A stretch of DNA of 64,000 bases from Spirosoma sp. SC4-14 (lineage in GTDB: Bacteria; Bacteroidota; Bacteroidia; Cytophagales; Spirosomataceae). The translations under genes and the position numbers were made by a program. The stretch lies in NCBI RefSeq assembly GCF_037201965.1, contig NZ_CP147518.1, positions 3,713,001 to 3,777,000 on the forward strand. The letters are read 5' to 3'. This document shows, piece by piece, positions 16,532 through 24,782 of the stretch. Under the pieces are notes generated by a model. That model searched no databases, was not told the origin of the DNA, and was given only the letters and a program-made list of their open reading frames with translations. Position 1 is the first letter of the stretch. Each line of letters starts with the position of its first letter.

Positions 16532-16849
16532 TCAACTTACTCCTTTCTGTGCTAAGACCTGAGGCCTGGGTAAAACCATTTCAATATCACGTCCTACCTG
16601 ATAGCTGACTTCACTTACGTAAAAAGGATTCTGTGTATCCTGCCGAGTGGAAAAATGGGCCGATAGAGTACAATCGAGCAGGCTATAAGCCCGTTCGTAA
16701 GCGGCTCTCTGCTTGCCGGATGTATGAGCAAATTCATCATGTAATAGCCTTAGAATATCAATCATCAACTGATTGACTACTTCTATATCCGCTGAATCTG
16801 CTGCTACAGATTTGAGAAGGGCGTATTTTTGTACTAAAGAAGAGCGCAT
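16532..16849 (-). CDS. Hypothetical protein
   Basis: 105 residues, no signal peptide, no transmembrane segment. Helical and polar (VVNQLMIDILRLLHDEFAHT, RAAYERAYSLLDCTLSAHF). No family recognised. It is convergent with the 76-residue gene across a strong palindrome and lies 50 bp downstream of another short gene on the same strand. Confidence 0.5.
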   Translation of the reverse strand: MRSSLVQKYALLKSVAADSADIEVVNQLMIDILRLLHDEFAHTSGKQRAAYERAYSLLDCTLSAHFSTRQDTQNPFYVSEVSYQVGRDIEMVLPRPQVLAQKGVS

Positions 16850-16899
16850 ACTACCAATTAACTATGAGCTAAAAGGAACAGATAAATTATTTTCAAAGC

Positions 16900-17199
16900 T
16901 TATTTTATATATGCAAACAGATCCGGCGTATTTTTATGACGAACCGTTTTCCGGGTCTGATCAGGAACAAATCTGACTTGCTTTACGGTCGATGGCTCGT
17001 TTGACAAATTTTGTTGAGGTTGTCCAAACTGTAACAAACTGTACATAAGCATCGAGCCGAACCCGCCGAATAATAGGGCAGAGGATGCATATTGAAGCCG
17101 TAACTGCCCATTTATTTTCTGAGAAAATAGCTTACCGATAAAATAAATCGATAAGCAAAACTGGCACCCTGTTCCGAGAATAACGAAGAAAGTGTTCAT
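16900..17199 (-). CDS. Hypothetical small membrane protein
   Basis: 99 residues with two hydrophobic segments (about residues 4-24, MNTFFVILGTGCQFCLSIYF, and 38-57, ASSALLFGGFGSMLMYSLLQ) and a basic, polar C-terminal tail. No family recognised. It may be transcribed with the 105-residue gene downstream. Confidence 0.5.
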   Translation of the reverse strand: MNTFFVILGTGCQFCLSIYFIGKLFSQKINGQLRLQYASSALLFGGFGSMLMYSLLQFGQPQQNLSNEPSTVKQVRFVPDQTRKTVRHKNTPDLFAYIK

Positions 17200-17507
17200 G
17201 TCCTGATTATTTGCTGTCCTGTAGTTTGTACTCTATTATTTTGACTCAGAATTTGCTCAGAGAGACAACTTATTTACTTATCGGTATCTTTTGGTAGGGT
17301 ATGTATTTGTTATCAATGATAGGTTACAAGTAACTGTATTATGTGTAAATATCTGACTTACAGAAAGTTATTTCATGATTAAGGCCATCTGCACATGAAA
17401 TACCGTTCAGTAAATAAATAAGAATCTGACGCAACCCTTACCCTCCCGGTTCCGTATTGCCGCAATAAGTTATTCCTCTCAAGGGAAATACGTTAAGTCG
17501 GTATAGA

Positions 17508-17541
17508 AAGCCAGTTCGCTATTTGTGGGCTGGCTTTTTTG
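17508..17541 (+). terminator. Intrinsic terminator-like hairpin
   Basis: The stem AGCCAG/CTGGCT encloses about 15 nt and is followed by TTTTTT. Nothing annotated ends here, so it may belong to an unrecognised short transcript. Confidence 0.5.
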
Positions 17542-17798
17542 TGCGGTGCTCCGCAACTGCTCTATGCACTTGGCCAGTATAACTGATCGTTTTCTGATTC
17601 CTGTAGCGTCTTCTGGTTTGGCCGTAGTTGCGGCCAACTTTTTAACCTTCCTACTTAATGCGGACTGGCCGGATCAACTGAGGTTTTGGCACGTTATAGC
17701 CGAATAATTAATTAGTAGGCCGGTTAATTAATTCGCGATATTGCTCATAACCTATTGATTATCTTAGGCTTGAACTTATCGAAACATTTTGGTGTGCT

Positions 17799-17830
17799 AA
17801 TCCCGGCTGGCTCTGTCGGCTGGGATTTTT
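17799..17830 (+). terminator. Intrinsic terminator-like hairpin
   Basis: AATCCC/GGGATT with further G-C and G-U pairs towards a 5-nt loop, followed by TTTTT. It lies about 90 nt beyond a 47-codon reading frame and 100 nt before a 39-codon one. Confidence 0.55.
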
Positions 17831-17932
17831 GTCTGATTAAGTAGAAGAACTAAGAGCATATCTTGGCATAAAAACTGGTGAGATCGAGGCATTTACGATC
17901 AAATGCCGGTTAGGTCAAATTTCCCTGTTAAG

Positions 17933-18052
17933 ATGAATAAATTCGACTGGTTTAACCGGGTTGCGTTCCTGTTGCTTTGTTTGCTATATGGCCTGTTACT
18001 TACCCTGTTGCTGTGGCTGGGTTTTCGGATTCTATGGAATTGGGCAGACTAA
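17933..18052 (+). CDS. Possible 39-residue single-span membrane protein
   Basis: An ATG-started frame reading MNKFDWFNRVAFLLLCLLYG and continuing through an uninterrupted Leu-rich segment (about residues 10-31) to a Trp-rich end (LWNWAD). The polar/basic N-terminus, single hydrophobic helix and amphipathic end are typical of real small membrane proteins. No homologue or promoter is recognised and the frame is short, so it remains tentative. Confidence 0.4.
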   Translation: MNKFDWFNRVAFLLLCLLYGLLLTLLLWLGFRILWNWAD

Positions 18053-18490
18053 TTGGGCTTTTAGCCTGAGCAGCTATTCGCTCTTAGCCTTGCCTTATAG
18101 GTATGCAATGGTACCGTAACGAAGAAGCGGTTAAACGAAAGGTTAACGTATACTATATACCGTTATGGATGCTTACTTATAAATTAGATTTGGGTTTCCG
18201 GTTAATTAATTAAGAGTAGTATATCCTAGTCCGTTCATATTGTTCAATAAATTTGTAGTTGCTGATAAGATTAGACACATCAGGCACAAAATTCCCATTG
18301 GTCATACTGGTGGGAATTATCGTTTGTAGCACAGTTGAACCATAACTCACGTAATCACTACTCAACCGGGTTCTATTAAATATGGCTTAGCATCCGTTAA
18401 TAAATAGAAAATGTAGATCTATATGGTTTTGACCCATAAAATAGTGCTATAAATACTATTCAATAATTTTTTCATATGAATTGAACAACG
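18053..18490. other. Gene-free AT-rich stretch
   Basis: About 440 bp. It has a perfect TAAATTTG box (18248-18255) followed 35 nt later by a hairpin with 8-bp stem AATTCCCA/TGGGAATT (18290-18318), but no T-run. A 14-bp sequence (CCGGTTAATTAATT) at 18198-18211 also occurs at 17720-17733. Confidence 0.35.
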
Positions 18491-18527
18491 TTGATTTGTT
18501 GATTTATCGAATATAATTTTGCTTAAC

Positions 18528-18604
18528 ACTTCTTCATCATGCTTATAGCACTGGAGCAGTTTAACCGGCCTGATAGCCCGTAGAACGGCTATCAGGTTTT
18601 TTAT
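18528..18604 (+). ncRNA. Candidate 77-nt small RNA with its own promoter and terminator
   Basis: TTG (18491-18493), a 20-nt spacer and a perfect TAATTTTG box (18514-18521) fit the Bacteroidota promoter. The predicted transcript starts near 18528 and ends with a stem CCTGATAGCC/GGCTATCAGG followed by TTTTTT (about 18569-18604). A 14-codon frame (MLIALEQFNRPDSP) lies inside, ending within the terminator stem, so it could instead be a leader peptide; no downstream gene on that strand follows. Confidence 0.5.
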
Positions 18605-18610
18605 GATACA

Positions 18611-19210
18611 TCATATAGGCTTCCGATAAAATTTTGACGCAAACCCAATGTAAAATACCAGTGGGGCGAGAATAAAAACAAAACTGGCATAGGGATGTAT
18701 GAGGCTGCTTATGCAAGCCGTTGCATAACAGCAGGGCCCAACCAGGCCGATTCGGTTGGCCTGAGTGTACAGTTTTTGCGAATAAATGGAATGCTGGAGC
18801 GTTGAGTGCCGGTGGATATGATCAACAAAAACAAGATGCTGTATACCAATGGCACCCAGCAACGATGAGTAGATAATGATGGAACTGGCCAGGTGAGGGT
18901 GTTTGGCCAGCAGGGCCGCAGGAAACGGAATCAAGGCAACCGTCATCAAGTAAAAAATATTGCCAAAAAGCAGAAACGAGTCGACCTCCCTCACCATATT
19001 GAAAATGCGGTGGTGCGCCACCCAGAAAATACCTACAACCAGAAAGGTGAATACATAGGTCAGTATGCTGGGCGTAATTGACCGTATCATTGCCAGAAGC
19101 TCACGGTCAGAAATAGCTTCGGTTTTGGGAAGGTGAATATCTAATACAAGTAGGGTGATTACAATAGCGAATACACCATCCGAAAACGCTTCCAGGCGGT
19201 TCTTGTTCAT
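18611..19210 (-). CDS. TMEM175-family potassium channel-like membrane protein (DUF1211)
   Basis: 199 residues. The N-terminal MNKNRLEAFSDGVFAIVITL contains the RxxxFSD signature of the TMEM175/DUF1211 family, whose bacterial members are potassium-permeable channels. About six hydrophobic segments are present, matching the single-repeat bacterial form. It follows an unrelated upstream gene and ends next to the terminator of the candidate small RNA. Confidence 0.85.
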   Translation of the reverse strand: MNKNRLEAFSDGVFAIVITLLVLDIHLPKTEAISDRELLAMIRSITPSILTYVFTFLVVGIFWVAHHRIFNMVREVDSFLLFGNIFYLMTVALIPFPAALLAKHPHLASSIIIYSSLLGAIGIQHLVFVDHIHRHSTLQHSIYSQKLYTQANRIGLVGPCCYATACISSLIHPYASFVFILAPLVFYIGFASKFYRKPI

Positions 19211-19300
19211 GAACGAGTAGCTTGCTTTTAGGAGAAAGTGCTACAAAATAAACAGTAATCTGCTCCCATCCGAATAGAAAAACAAGCTGGTGGAGTTCTC

Positions 19301-19347
19301 CTCCAGTAACTAGCCTCCAGATCCGATCTGGAGGCTAGTTACTGGAG
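19301..19347. terminator. Perfect 23-bp palindrome with a 1-nt centre
   Basis: Arms 19301-19323 and 19325-19347 are perfectly complementary over 23 bp around one central base. It lies just beyond the stop codon of the 460-residue membrane protein gene. It is the second such 1-nt-centre palindrome within 3 kb, with unrelated sequence. Confidence 0.85.
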
Positions 19348-19358
19348 AGACTATCAGA

Positions 19359-20741
19359 TCACATGTCGTCGGATAAAAACTTGCGGATTGTTTGGTAGGG
19401 GCGAAGCTGGGCCTTTCCATTAGTCCCTTTTTCGGCCGATCCGTTGCCTGAATGGGTTTCGCCCGGTCGGTTAACACCGTTAACCCGCTTCCCGTTTTGT
19501 CGTGTAGCCATTTCACGGCGAAGTTGTTGTTGCTCTTCATCGCTTAAAGCCTGGCGATTGGCTTCGCCCTGCCCATAGCCATCATTAAAATTACTGATGC
19601 GGCTGTCGGTTTGGGCTAGTTTCAGTTCGGCCAAAAATTCATTTAATTCGGAAATAGCCAACTGCCGCTGTTCTTTCAGTTCTTCGAGCGAAGGCAGCAG
19701 GTCGAGATTGTGCTGCAATACATGTTGCTGAGTGCGTTGCTCAGCCAGTTGCGCTTCGAGGGGAGCAATTTCGGCGTCAAGTCGTTTGAGCCGCCTGCGG
19801 AGTTTCCAAAGCTTTATATCGGCCTGAAGCCATCGGAACCAGAAAGCCGAGAGCACCGGCAACGCGATACCAAGGCAGACAGCGCCTGCCAGCGCGAACA
19901 AAATGCCACTCAGTACAAACGATAGCAATGCCCAGGGGCTGTTTACTAAGGCGAGGTTAAGTTCGCTGGATTCGCTGAGTTGCTTTTCGATCTTATCAAC
20001 GGTTGAGGGACTAAGCACTTGGGTGGCTGCCGTGGGGTCGGTGCTTAACTGAAGCTGGCGTACCGATTTGTTGATGGCAGCTTTCAACTGATCGGTTCGG
20101 TAGGCTTCATACCGAAACCAGCCCAGTACGGCCAGGGTCAGAACCGAAAAAACAGCCAGTGTGATCTTAAACTTCTCGTACTTGCTTTGGTTTTGCTCTG
20201 GATTTTCGTGGTATGGTTTCTCGATGAGTCGATCATAGGCCGGTTTCAGCAGGATTGAAACCATTGCTAGCCCGACCGCAAACGCCCAGGCTTCGTTGGT
20301 ATTACGTATATTGAGGGCGTAAGCAACAATTTCGTGTGAGATAATCAGATCGCCAGCCAGAAAGGAGATACCCGCAATAAGGAACAAAAGCCCAGCCACC
20401 AACGAATAATCGGGGGCTGCTTTAGCCCGGCGTTCGCGTAGGCTATCGCGATCGGTTATTAGTGCCAGCCGGTCGGTTTCCCGTTGCTTCACCTGTTTAT
20501 CCAGCCGTTCGACCTGGAGGGTATGGTTTTGAAGTTCGGCAAAGGCTGTTCTGCGGGCATCGGTTGCTTCGCTGAGTTTTTGTTCGGTTGTCGTAAGCTC
20601 AGCGCGTTTTTCCTGAATTCGTTCCTGTAGCCAATCAGTATTGACCTGACTGGACAGGTAACCTTCGTATGTTTCCCGATTGACACCTTCCACACCGCTC
20701 GTGTAGCCGTGCTGAAAGTCGGGGTTGTTGGTTGGCTCCAT
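19359..20741 (-). CDS. Coiled-coil membrane protein of unknown function
   Basis: 460 residues. Residues about 35-110 are a long charged coiled coil (LQERIQEKRAELTTTEQKL...), followed by two hydrophobic segments (about 112-130 and 146-165), a third at about 193-211, a Gly/Ala-rich membrane segment around 265-300, then a second coiled coil (about 315-385) and a Gly/Asn/Ser-rich tail. No catalytic motif or family recognised. The gene upstream (20899-21978) has the same coiled coil-membrane-coiled coil plan, so the two may form a complex. Order of genes and spacing (about 157 bp gaps) suggest coordinated but separately promoted expression. Confidence 0.6.
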   Translation of the reverse strand: MEPTNNPDFQHGYTSGVEGVNRETYEGYLSSQVNTDWLQERIQEKRAELTTTEQKLSEATDARRTAFAELQNHTLQVERLDKQVKQRETDRLALITDRDSLRERRAKAAPDYSLVAGLLFLIAGISFLAGDLIISHEIVAYALNIRNTNEAWAFAVGLAMVSILLKPAYDRLIEKPYHENPEQNQSKYEKFKITLAVFSVLTLAVLGWFRYEAYRTDQLKAAINKSVRQLQLSTDPTAATQVLSPSTVDKIEKQLSESSELNLALVNSPWALLSFVLSGILFALAGAVCLGIALPVLSAFWFRWLQADIKLWKLRRRLKRLDAEIAPLEAQLAEQRTQQHVLQHNLDLLPSLEELKEQRQLAISELNEFLAELKLAQTDSRISNFNDGYGQGEANRQALSDEEQQQLRREMATRQNGKRVNGVNRPGETHSGNGSAEKGTNGKAQLRPYQTIRKFLSDDM

Positions 20742-20898
20742 TTGTTGTGTACTGTTTAGACATTAAAGCTGACTGATACATTGGTCACCCAGCCTAACGT
20801 GGTTGATCATTAGTTGATAGACGTACTTGGTTGTGTACACAGTTTTTTATTGATAGGCTAATTGAATAACTAATGATACCGAACAAATGAATTCTTGT

Positions 20899-21978
20899 TT
20901 AATTAAAGATGGCCTGCCGCTGCTGTTCTGTCAGCCTATTGCGGAGGCTGCGAGCGAGTTCAAACTCACTTAGAAATAAATTAACCAGCCGATCGCGTTG
21001 TGTGTTTAGCTGGGCCCGTTGGCTGTCGGCCTGTTTCTGGGCTGTTGCCACTGGCCACTTCTCTGCCTGCAGGTGACTGATTTCCTGCCGAAGTTGATCC
21101 AGACCAGTCTCCCAGGCAGGAATTTTTTGCTGTTTATCGATAGCTAACCGCCGGTTCAATTGGGCTGTTTTCAGCCCTGCTTCCAGGGTCGTAAGGGTAC
21201 TTAATACGAGTTTTCCCGCTAGTAGAAACAACATAAACACAAACACAAACAGACTACATGCCTGTAAAGTTGACTGAGTTTGCAAAGCCTGAACCAGTAT
21301 AAAGATCGATGCTGACAGAGGCAAGCCTGTTTCTTCAATCAACCGCCGTCCACTGAGCCGGGTACCTTCTTCGTAGAAAAACGATGTTCGTCCGAATAAA
21401 TTGAACATGCCCGCCAGAAAGACACCTGCGGTTATCCAGGTGTTTGAAAATGCTGGGTGCAGTGTATGGTCAATCAGGTAATAGTTGCCGATACAAACCA
21501 CGGCCGATAAGGTCAGGCTTACGCCGGTACGGAGCAGGTGGGTTTGTGCAGGTTCCTGGTTTTGGAGGATTGTAATTTGCTGTTGCCGGATGGCTACACG
21601 ACGTTCCAACTGCTCAATCAACTGGTCGTATTCGCCTGCTTTTTGCCCAAGTTGTTCAATGGTTGCTTCTAGCGGAGCCGTTTGATAAGCAAAGTAAGCG
21701 CTGATTTCAGCTATTTTCTCATCGGGTTCGGCAGTTGACAGGCCATACAACACGCCCTCATCCCGCAGGGTTTCTTCATCCGTGAGCCAATAAGGGAGTG
21801 GCTCAACAGAAGAACTGCCAGAAACAGTCGGTAATGGTTGCCATTGAGGAGCGGTTATCGTTGGCTGGATAAAGCCGGGTTGTGGTACTGCCTGACCAGT
21901 CGGATTCAAAACCGGTGGCGAAATTTCGGAGGCTGCCTTAGGGCGAAAAAAAGTGCGCAGACGTTGGCTTAGCGTCAT
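20899..21978 (-). CDS. Coiled-coil membrane protein of unknown function
   Basis: 359 residues. A Pro-rich N-terminal 60 residues is followed by a coiled coil (about 90-145), three to four hydrophobic segments (about 150-255; TGVSLTLSAVVCIGNYYLI, LFVFVFMLFLLAGKLVL) and a C-terminal coiled coil (about 270-350). No signal peptide. It resembles the neighbouring 460-residue protein in layout but not obviously in sequence. Function is unknown; a scaffold or envelope role is only a guess. Confidence 0.6.
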   Translation of the reverse strand: MTLSQRLRTFFRPKAASEISPPVLNPTGQAVPQPGFIQPTITAPQWQPLPTVSGSSSVEPLPYWLTDEETLRDEGVLYGLSTAEPDEKIAEISAYFAYQTAPLEATIEQLGQKAGEYDQLIEQLERRVAIRQQQITILQNQEPAQTHLLRTGVSLTLSAVVCIGNYYLIDHTLHPAFSNTWITAGVFLAGMFNLFGRTSFFYEEGTRLSGRRLIEETGLPLSASIFILVQALQTQSTLQACSLFVFVFMLFLLAGKLVLSTLTTLEAGLKTAQLNRRLAIDKQQKIPAWETGLDQLRQEISHLQAEKWPVATAQKQADSQRAQLNTQRDRLVNLFLSEFELARSLRNRLTEQQRQAIFN

Positions 21979-22134
21979 TCGGTAAACCCGGTATGTGGGT
22001 TAATGAACAGAATAGTTGCGTATAAAACATCCGTAAATACGTAAATAGTGCCCTAATAAAGCAAATCTGGGCCCGAATAATGACAAAGAAAGGCCAGATC
22101 ATGTATCTAAAATGGTACTTATTGTATTTACCCT

Positions 22135-22872
22135 TTATTGTTGCTGTAAGAATACCCGTTGCAAAGCACCCCAAAGCCGCTTTTTAAGATTCAGATCAGC
22201 CTCGATGGTGGGCAGGGAATCGGCCATCAGAAAAGTGATCCCAAAAAAGCGAATAGGATGGTACCGATCCATTGCTATATCGAGATGAATCCGCTTAAAG
22301 GGAACCCCAAACGTAATGAAATGATGAATTTTTTTCGTTTCAACCAGCGCTGCAAAGTCCAGGTCGCCCGCACCATGCAGGTTGAGCAGATCAACGCCAT
22401 CGATGTTAAGGTTGATGGCTTTTAGAATTTTTTCCAGAAATAACAGATTGCTGGGATCTAGTTCTTCATCGGCCAGAATCAGCACTTTATGATTGAGCTG
22501 GGGGCGAACCGGTTGCTGAACGGCAGGGATGATGGGGGGCGTCGATGAGCGGGCAACGGATTGAGGAAGTGGCTCAGGAGCGGGTACAAATACGGGCGTT
22601 TCTTCGTCTGGTTCCTGCGTGGTCGTTCTGTCCAGAATTTCGGCAGAAGCAGTGCTCGATTCTCCTATTGAAAGGGATGAGCCCGTCGACAAGGCGTCTA
22701 GTTCGGTAAGCAGATCGGTTGGAGCCGCTGGCTTAGTGGCAGGAGCACTTGTTTCGTCCACAGACAATGGGTCGGCCAAAACCGGCTGGTTTTCGGTTGC
22801 CCATAACTCGTTTTTCAGACGAAATAACTGATCGTTCTGATAAAATGACTGATAAAAATTCGTTGCTGACAT
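22135..22872 (-). CDS. Protein with C-terminal domain resembling DNA polymerase III psi subunit (tentative)
   Basis: 245 residues. The first 120 are low-complexity Ser/Thr/Pro/Glu. From about residue 128 a compact alpha/beta domain begins (KVLILADEEL, LLFLEKILKAINLNIDGVDLLN, HHFITFGV, FFGITFLMADSLPTIEADLN, KKRLWGALQRVF). This order, ending in LP...LKKRLW, recalls the uracil-glycosylase-like fold of HolD/psi proteins, but similarity is judged by eye only. The gene begins 11 nt after the sulfite-oxidase cytochrome gene ends, so it may be on that transcript by read-through. Confidence 0.4.
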   Translation of the reverse strand: MSATNFYQSFYQNDQLFRLKNELWATENQPVLADPLSVDETSAPATKPAAPTDLLTELDALSTGSSLSIGESSTASAEILDRTTTQEPDEETPVFVPAPEPLPQSVARSSTPPIIPAVQQPVRPQLNHKVLILADEELDPSNLLFLEKILKAINLNIDGVDLLNLHGAGDLDFAALVETKKIHHFITFGVPFKRIHLDIAMDRYHPIRFFGITFLMADSLPTIEADLNLKKRLWGALQRVFLQQQ

Positions 22873-22883
22873 TCGTCTGCTGC

Positions 22884-23321
22884 TTAATGACTGCTTTTCA
22901 GTTTATACCAGTTGATATCATGGAGCGGTTCGCGCCGACCATCGAATGAATTGTCAACCGGACCGTAATATTTAACAAGATAATTCAGGATGGCTGGTTC
23001 TGATTCGCCCAGATCCCAGAGTTTTTGGGTTCGTTGCATCCAGCGAATGCGTTCGATCCATTTATCCCGTGAAAAATGACTTTGCAGGATCAACTTACTC
23101 GAATGGCAGGCTGTACACTGTCCTTTTACCAGCATAAGTTGCGGATCGATGGCCAGCCCTGTTTCCGGGTCTTTCCTGACGGAGTCCAGTGCCATTGCTG
23201 TCCAACTCACTGTGGGTGGCTTTGCCGATCGAATCGGGTGTTCTTCCCCCGAATGTGTTGTCATTGATACGAGCCCGAACAGCACAAACATACTAAAGAA
23301 AACTACGGTTTCGCTTTTCAT
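22884..23321 (-). CDS. Monohaem cytochrome c, likely electron acceptor of the sulfite oxidase
   Basis: 145 residues with an N-terminal signal/anchor segment (about 5-22) and one haem-binding CTACH motif near residue 70, so exported to the periplasm. It follows the sulfite oxidase gene by 15 nt, the arrangement seen in SorAB-type sulfite:cytochrome c oxidoreductases. It has no second CxxCH. Assignment as a SorB-like partner rests on context. Confidence 0.8.
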   Translation of the reverse strand: MKSETVVFFSMFVLFGLVSMTTHSGEEHPIRSAKPPTVSWTAMALDSVRKDPETGLAIDPQLMLVKGQCTACHSSKLILQSHFSRDKWIERIRWMQRTQKLWDLGESEPAILNYLVKYYGPVDNSFDGRREPLHDINWYKLKSSH

Positions 23322-23336
23322 CCTTTTGTCGTTTCG

Positions 23337-24578
23337 TTATCCAACCTTTACCGCTATCCGATGGCAGGCATTGTTCAGATAGCCTTCCGGGTTCCATTGC
23401 GGCATAACCATTGGTTGTGTAACTCCCTCGCTGTCAGTTGCTCTGGCCCATATTTCGTAATAGCCTGGCTGCGGAAGCTTCACTTCGGCTGTCCAGTGTT
23501 GCCAGGCCAGCCGATTTTTAGGTGGTTTCAAATCGGCTTTCTGCCAGGTTGCGCCAAAGTCAGCCGAGAGATGCATTTCACGGACCGATCGGTCGCCAGC
23601 CCAGGCATGGCCACGCAAGCTGAGGGGTTGCCCTTTGGTTAGCATAGCACCCGTTTGAGGATACGTAATGAGCGACTTTATGGGCATCGATTCAATGATC
23701 TTAAACTGATCTTCAGGCGGATCAACACCAGGTTCAACCGGGTTGATGGGTACCTTATAACTTTTGCCCGTCATCTTGGTGCCATCGTGAACTTTATTTC
23801 GAACGGCAATGGTATGCAACCACTTTCCCGATGTCGATGCAGGCCAGCCACCAACAACCAATCGGAGGGGAGCTCCATTGACGAGGGGAATATCCTGACC
23901 ATTCATGGCCCAGGCAACCAGTGTTTCGTCTTCAAGAGCCTTTCGCATCGGAACGCCCCGTGAGATGGCTTCTTTTTTCGGGTCCAGACTAATATGCAGG
24001 TCTTTGCCGTAGTAGCCGATATAGACGGCATCGTCTTTCAGACCGGCATCATTCAATATGTCTTTTAACCGCACACCGGTCCATTCGGCACAGCCAACAC
24101 CGCCCAGCGTCCACTGGTTTCCTGAGGTTTTCGGATAATACCCGGCCCGACCATTCCCGGCGCACTCCAGCACCAGTTGATAGGTATAGTGCTTAAACTG
24201 TTTTTTTAGATCTTCAAGTTTGTAGGTCTTAACCTGTTTAACTGATTCGCCTTTGATTGTCAGGGTCCAGTTTGCTGCGTCGACTTTTTCGGGAGCCAGC
24301 CCGTTGTTTCGTATGAAGTATTTATCGGCGGGGGTGATGGCATCGTCCAGCAAATGAGGGGGTGTTTCTACATTCCAGGGTTTGTCGCTAAGAACAACCA
24401 GCCCTTTGTCTTTGGTTGCCATCGGGTCGATATCGAATGCCAGTGGCAGATAATGCTTCGGCAATTGATTGGCAAAAACGATGTCGGTGCCTAAGAGTGT
24501 GGTGAGTGTGGCCAGTGAACTTTTTTTCAGGAATCCCCGGCGGTTGAAGAGGTTATCAGATGGGTTGAGTAAAGCCAT
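23337..24578 (-). CDS. Periplasmic molybdopterin-dependent sulfite oxidase (SorA-like)
   Basis: 413 residues from the ATG at 24578. A Tat-type signal NRRGFLKKSSLATLTTLLG lies near the N-terminus. The body has the sulfite oxidase molybdopterin domain (residues ~60-275; LVLECAGNGRAGYYPK carries the molybdenum-ligand Cys; LRLVVGGWPAS, GKWLHTIAV) and the C-terminal dimerisation domain (~290-410). It oxidises sulfite to sulfate and passes electrons to the downstream cytochrome. An earlier ATG at 24644 is rejected because a perfect TAATTTTG promoter box (24609-24602, minus strand) lies between the two. Confidence 0.9.
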   Translation of the reverse strand: MALLNPSDNLFNRRGFLKKSSLATLTTLLGTDIVFANQLPKHYLPLAFDIDPMATKDKGLVVLSDKPWNVETPPHLLDDAITPADKYFIRNNGLAPEKVDAANWTLTIKGESVKQVKTYKLEDLKKQFKHYTYQLVLECAGNGRAGYYPKTSGNQWTLGGVGCAEWTGVRLKDILNDAGLKDDAVYIGYYGKDLHISLDPKKEAISRGVPMRKALEDETLVAWAMNGQDIPLVNGAPLRLVVGGWPASTSGKWLHTIAVRNKVHDGTKMTGKSYKVPINPVEPGVDPPEDQFKIIESMPIKSLITYPQTGAMLTKGQPLSLRGHAWAGDRSVREMHLSADFGATWQKADLKPPKNRLAWQHWTAEVKLPQPGYYEIWARATDSEGVTQPMVMPQWNPEGYLNNACHRIAVKVG

Positions 24579-24601
24579 GTGTCTAGTGCAGTATTGTAGG
24601 C

Positions 24602-24635
24602 CAAAATTACGCAAAAATGAAGAGGCATCTCTCAA
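24602..24635 (-). promoter_or_regulatory. Promoter of the sulfite oxidase operon
   Basis: Minus-strand TTG (24635-24633), 23-nt spacer, TAATTTTG (24609-24602). A transcript would start near 24595, about 17 nt before the ATG at 24578. Confidence 0.6.
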
Positions 24636-24782
24636 TGCAACCAAGTTTGCTGATAATCATTTGTTATGGCCAATGCAAAATGGAATACGATAAGCCATAG
24701 TGTATCGGTAGAGAGTTTGCATTCGTTTTACCGCAACGACGCTAATCACTAATGATAACGCATGGATGACTAACTGCCTGTT

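Larger units (their letters stand above)
17200..17932. other. Gene-poor stretch with two terminator-like hairpins
   Basis: About 730 bp with no convincing large gene. It has hairpin-plus-T-run structures at about 17508-17541 (AGCCAG/CTGGCT then six T) and 17799-17830 (AATCCC/GGGATT with additional inner pairs, then five T), both oriented for plus-strand transcripts. A 47-codon reading frame at 17564-17707 with one hydrophobic stretch might be a small membrane protein, but it has no promoter I can see. Confidence 0.4.

Noticed and set aside
17525-17563. GTG-started extension of the 47-codon frame at 17564-17707
   Set aside because: It would begin inside the stem of a terminator hairpin.
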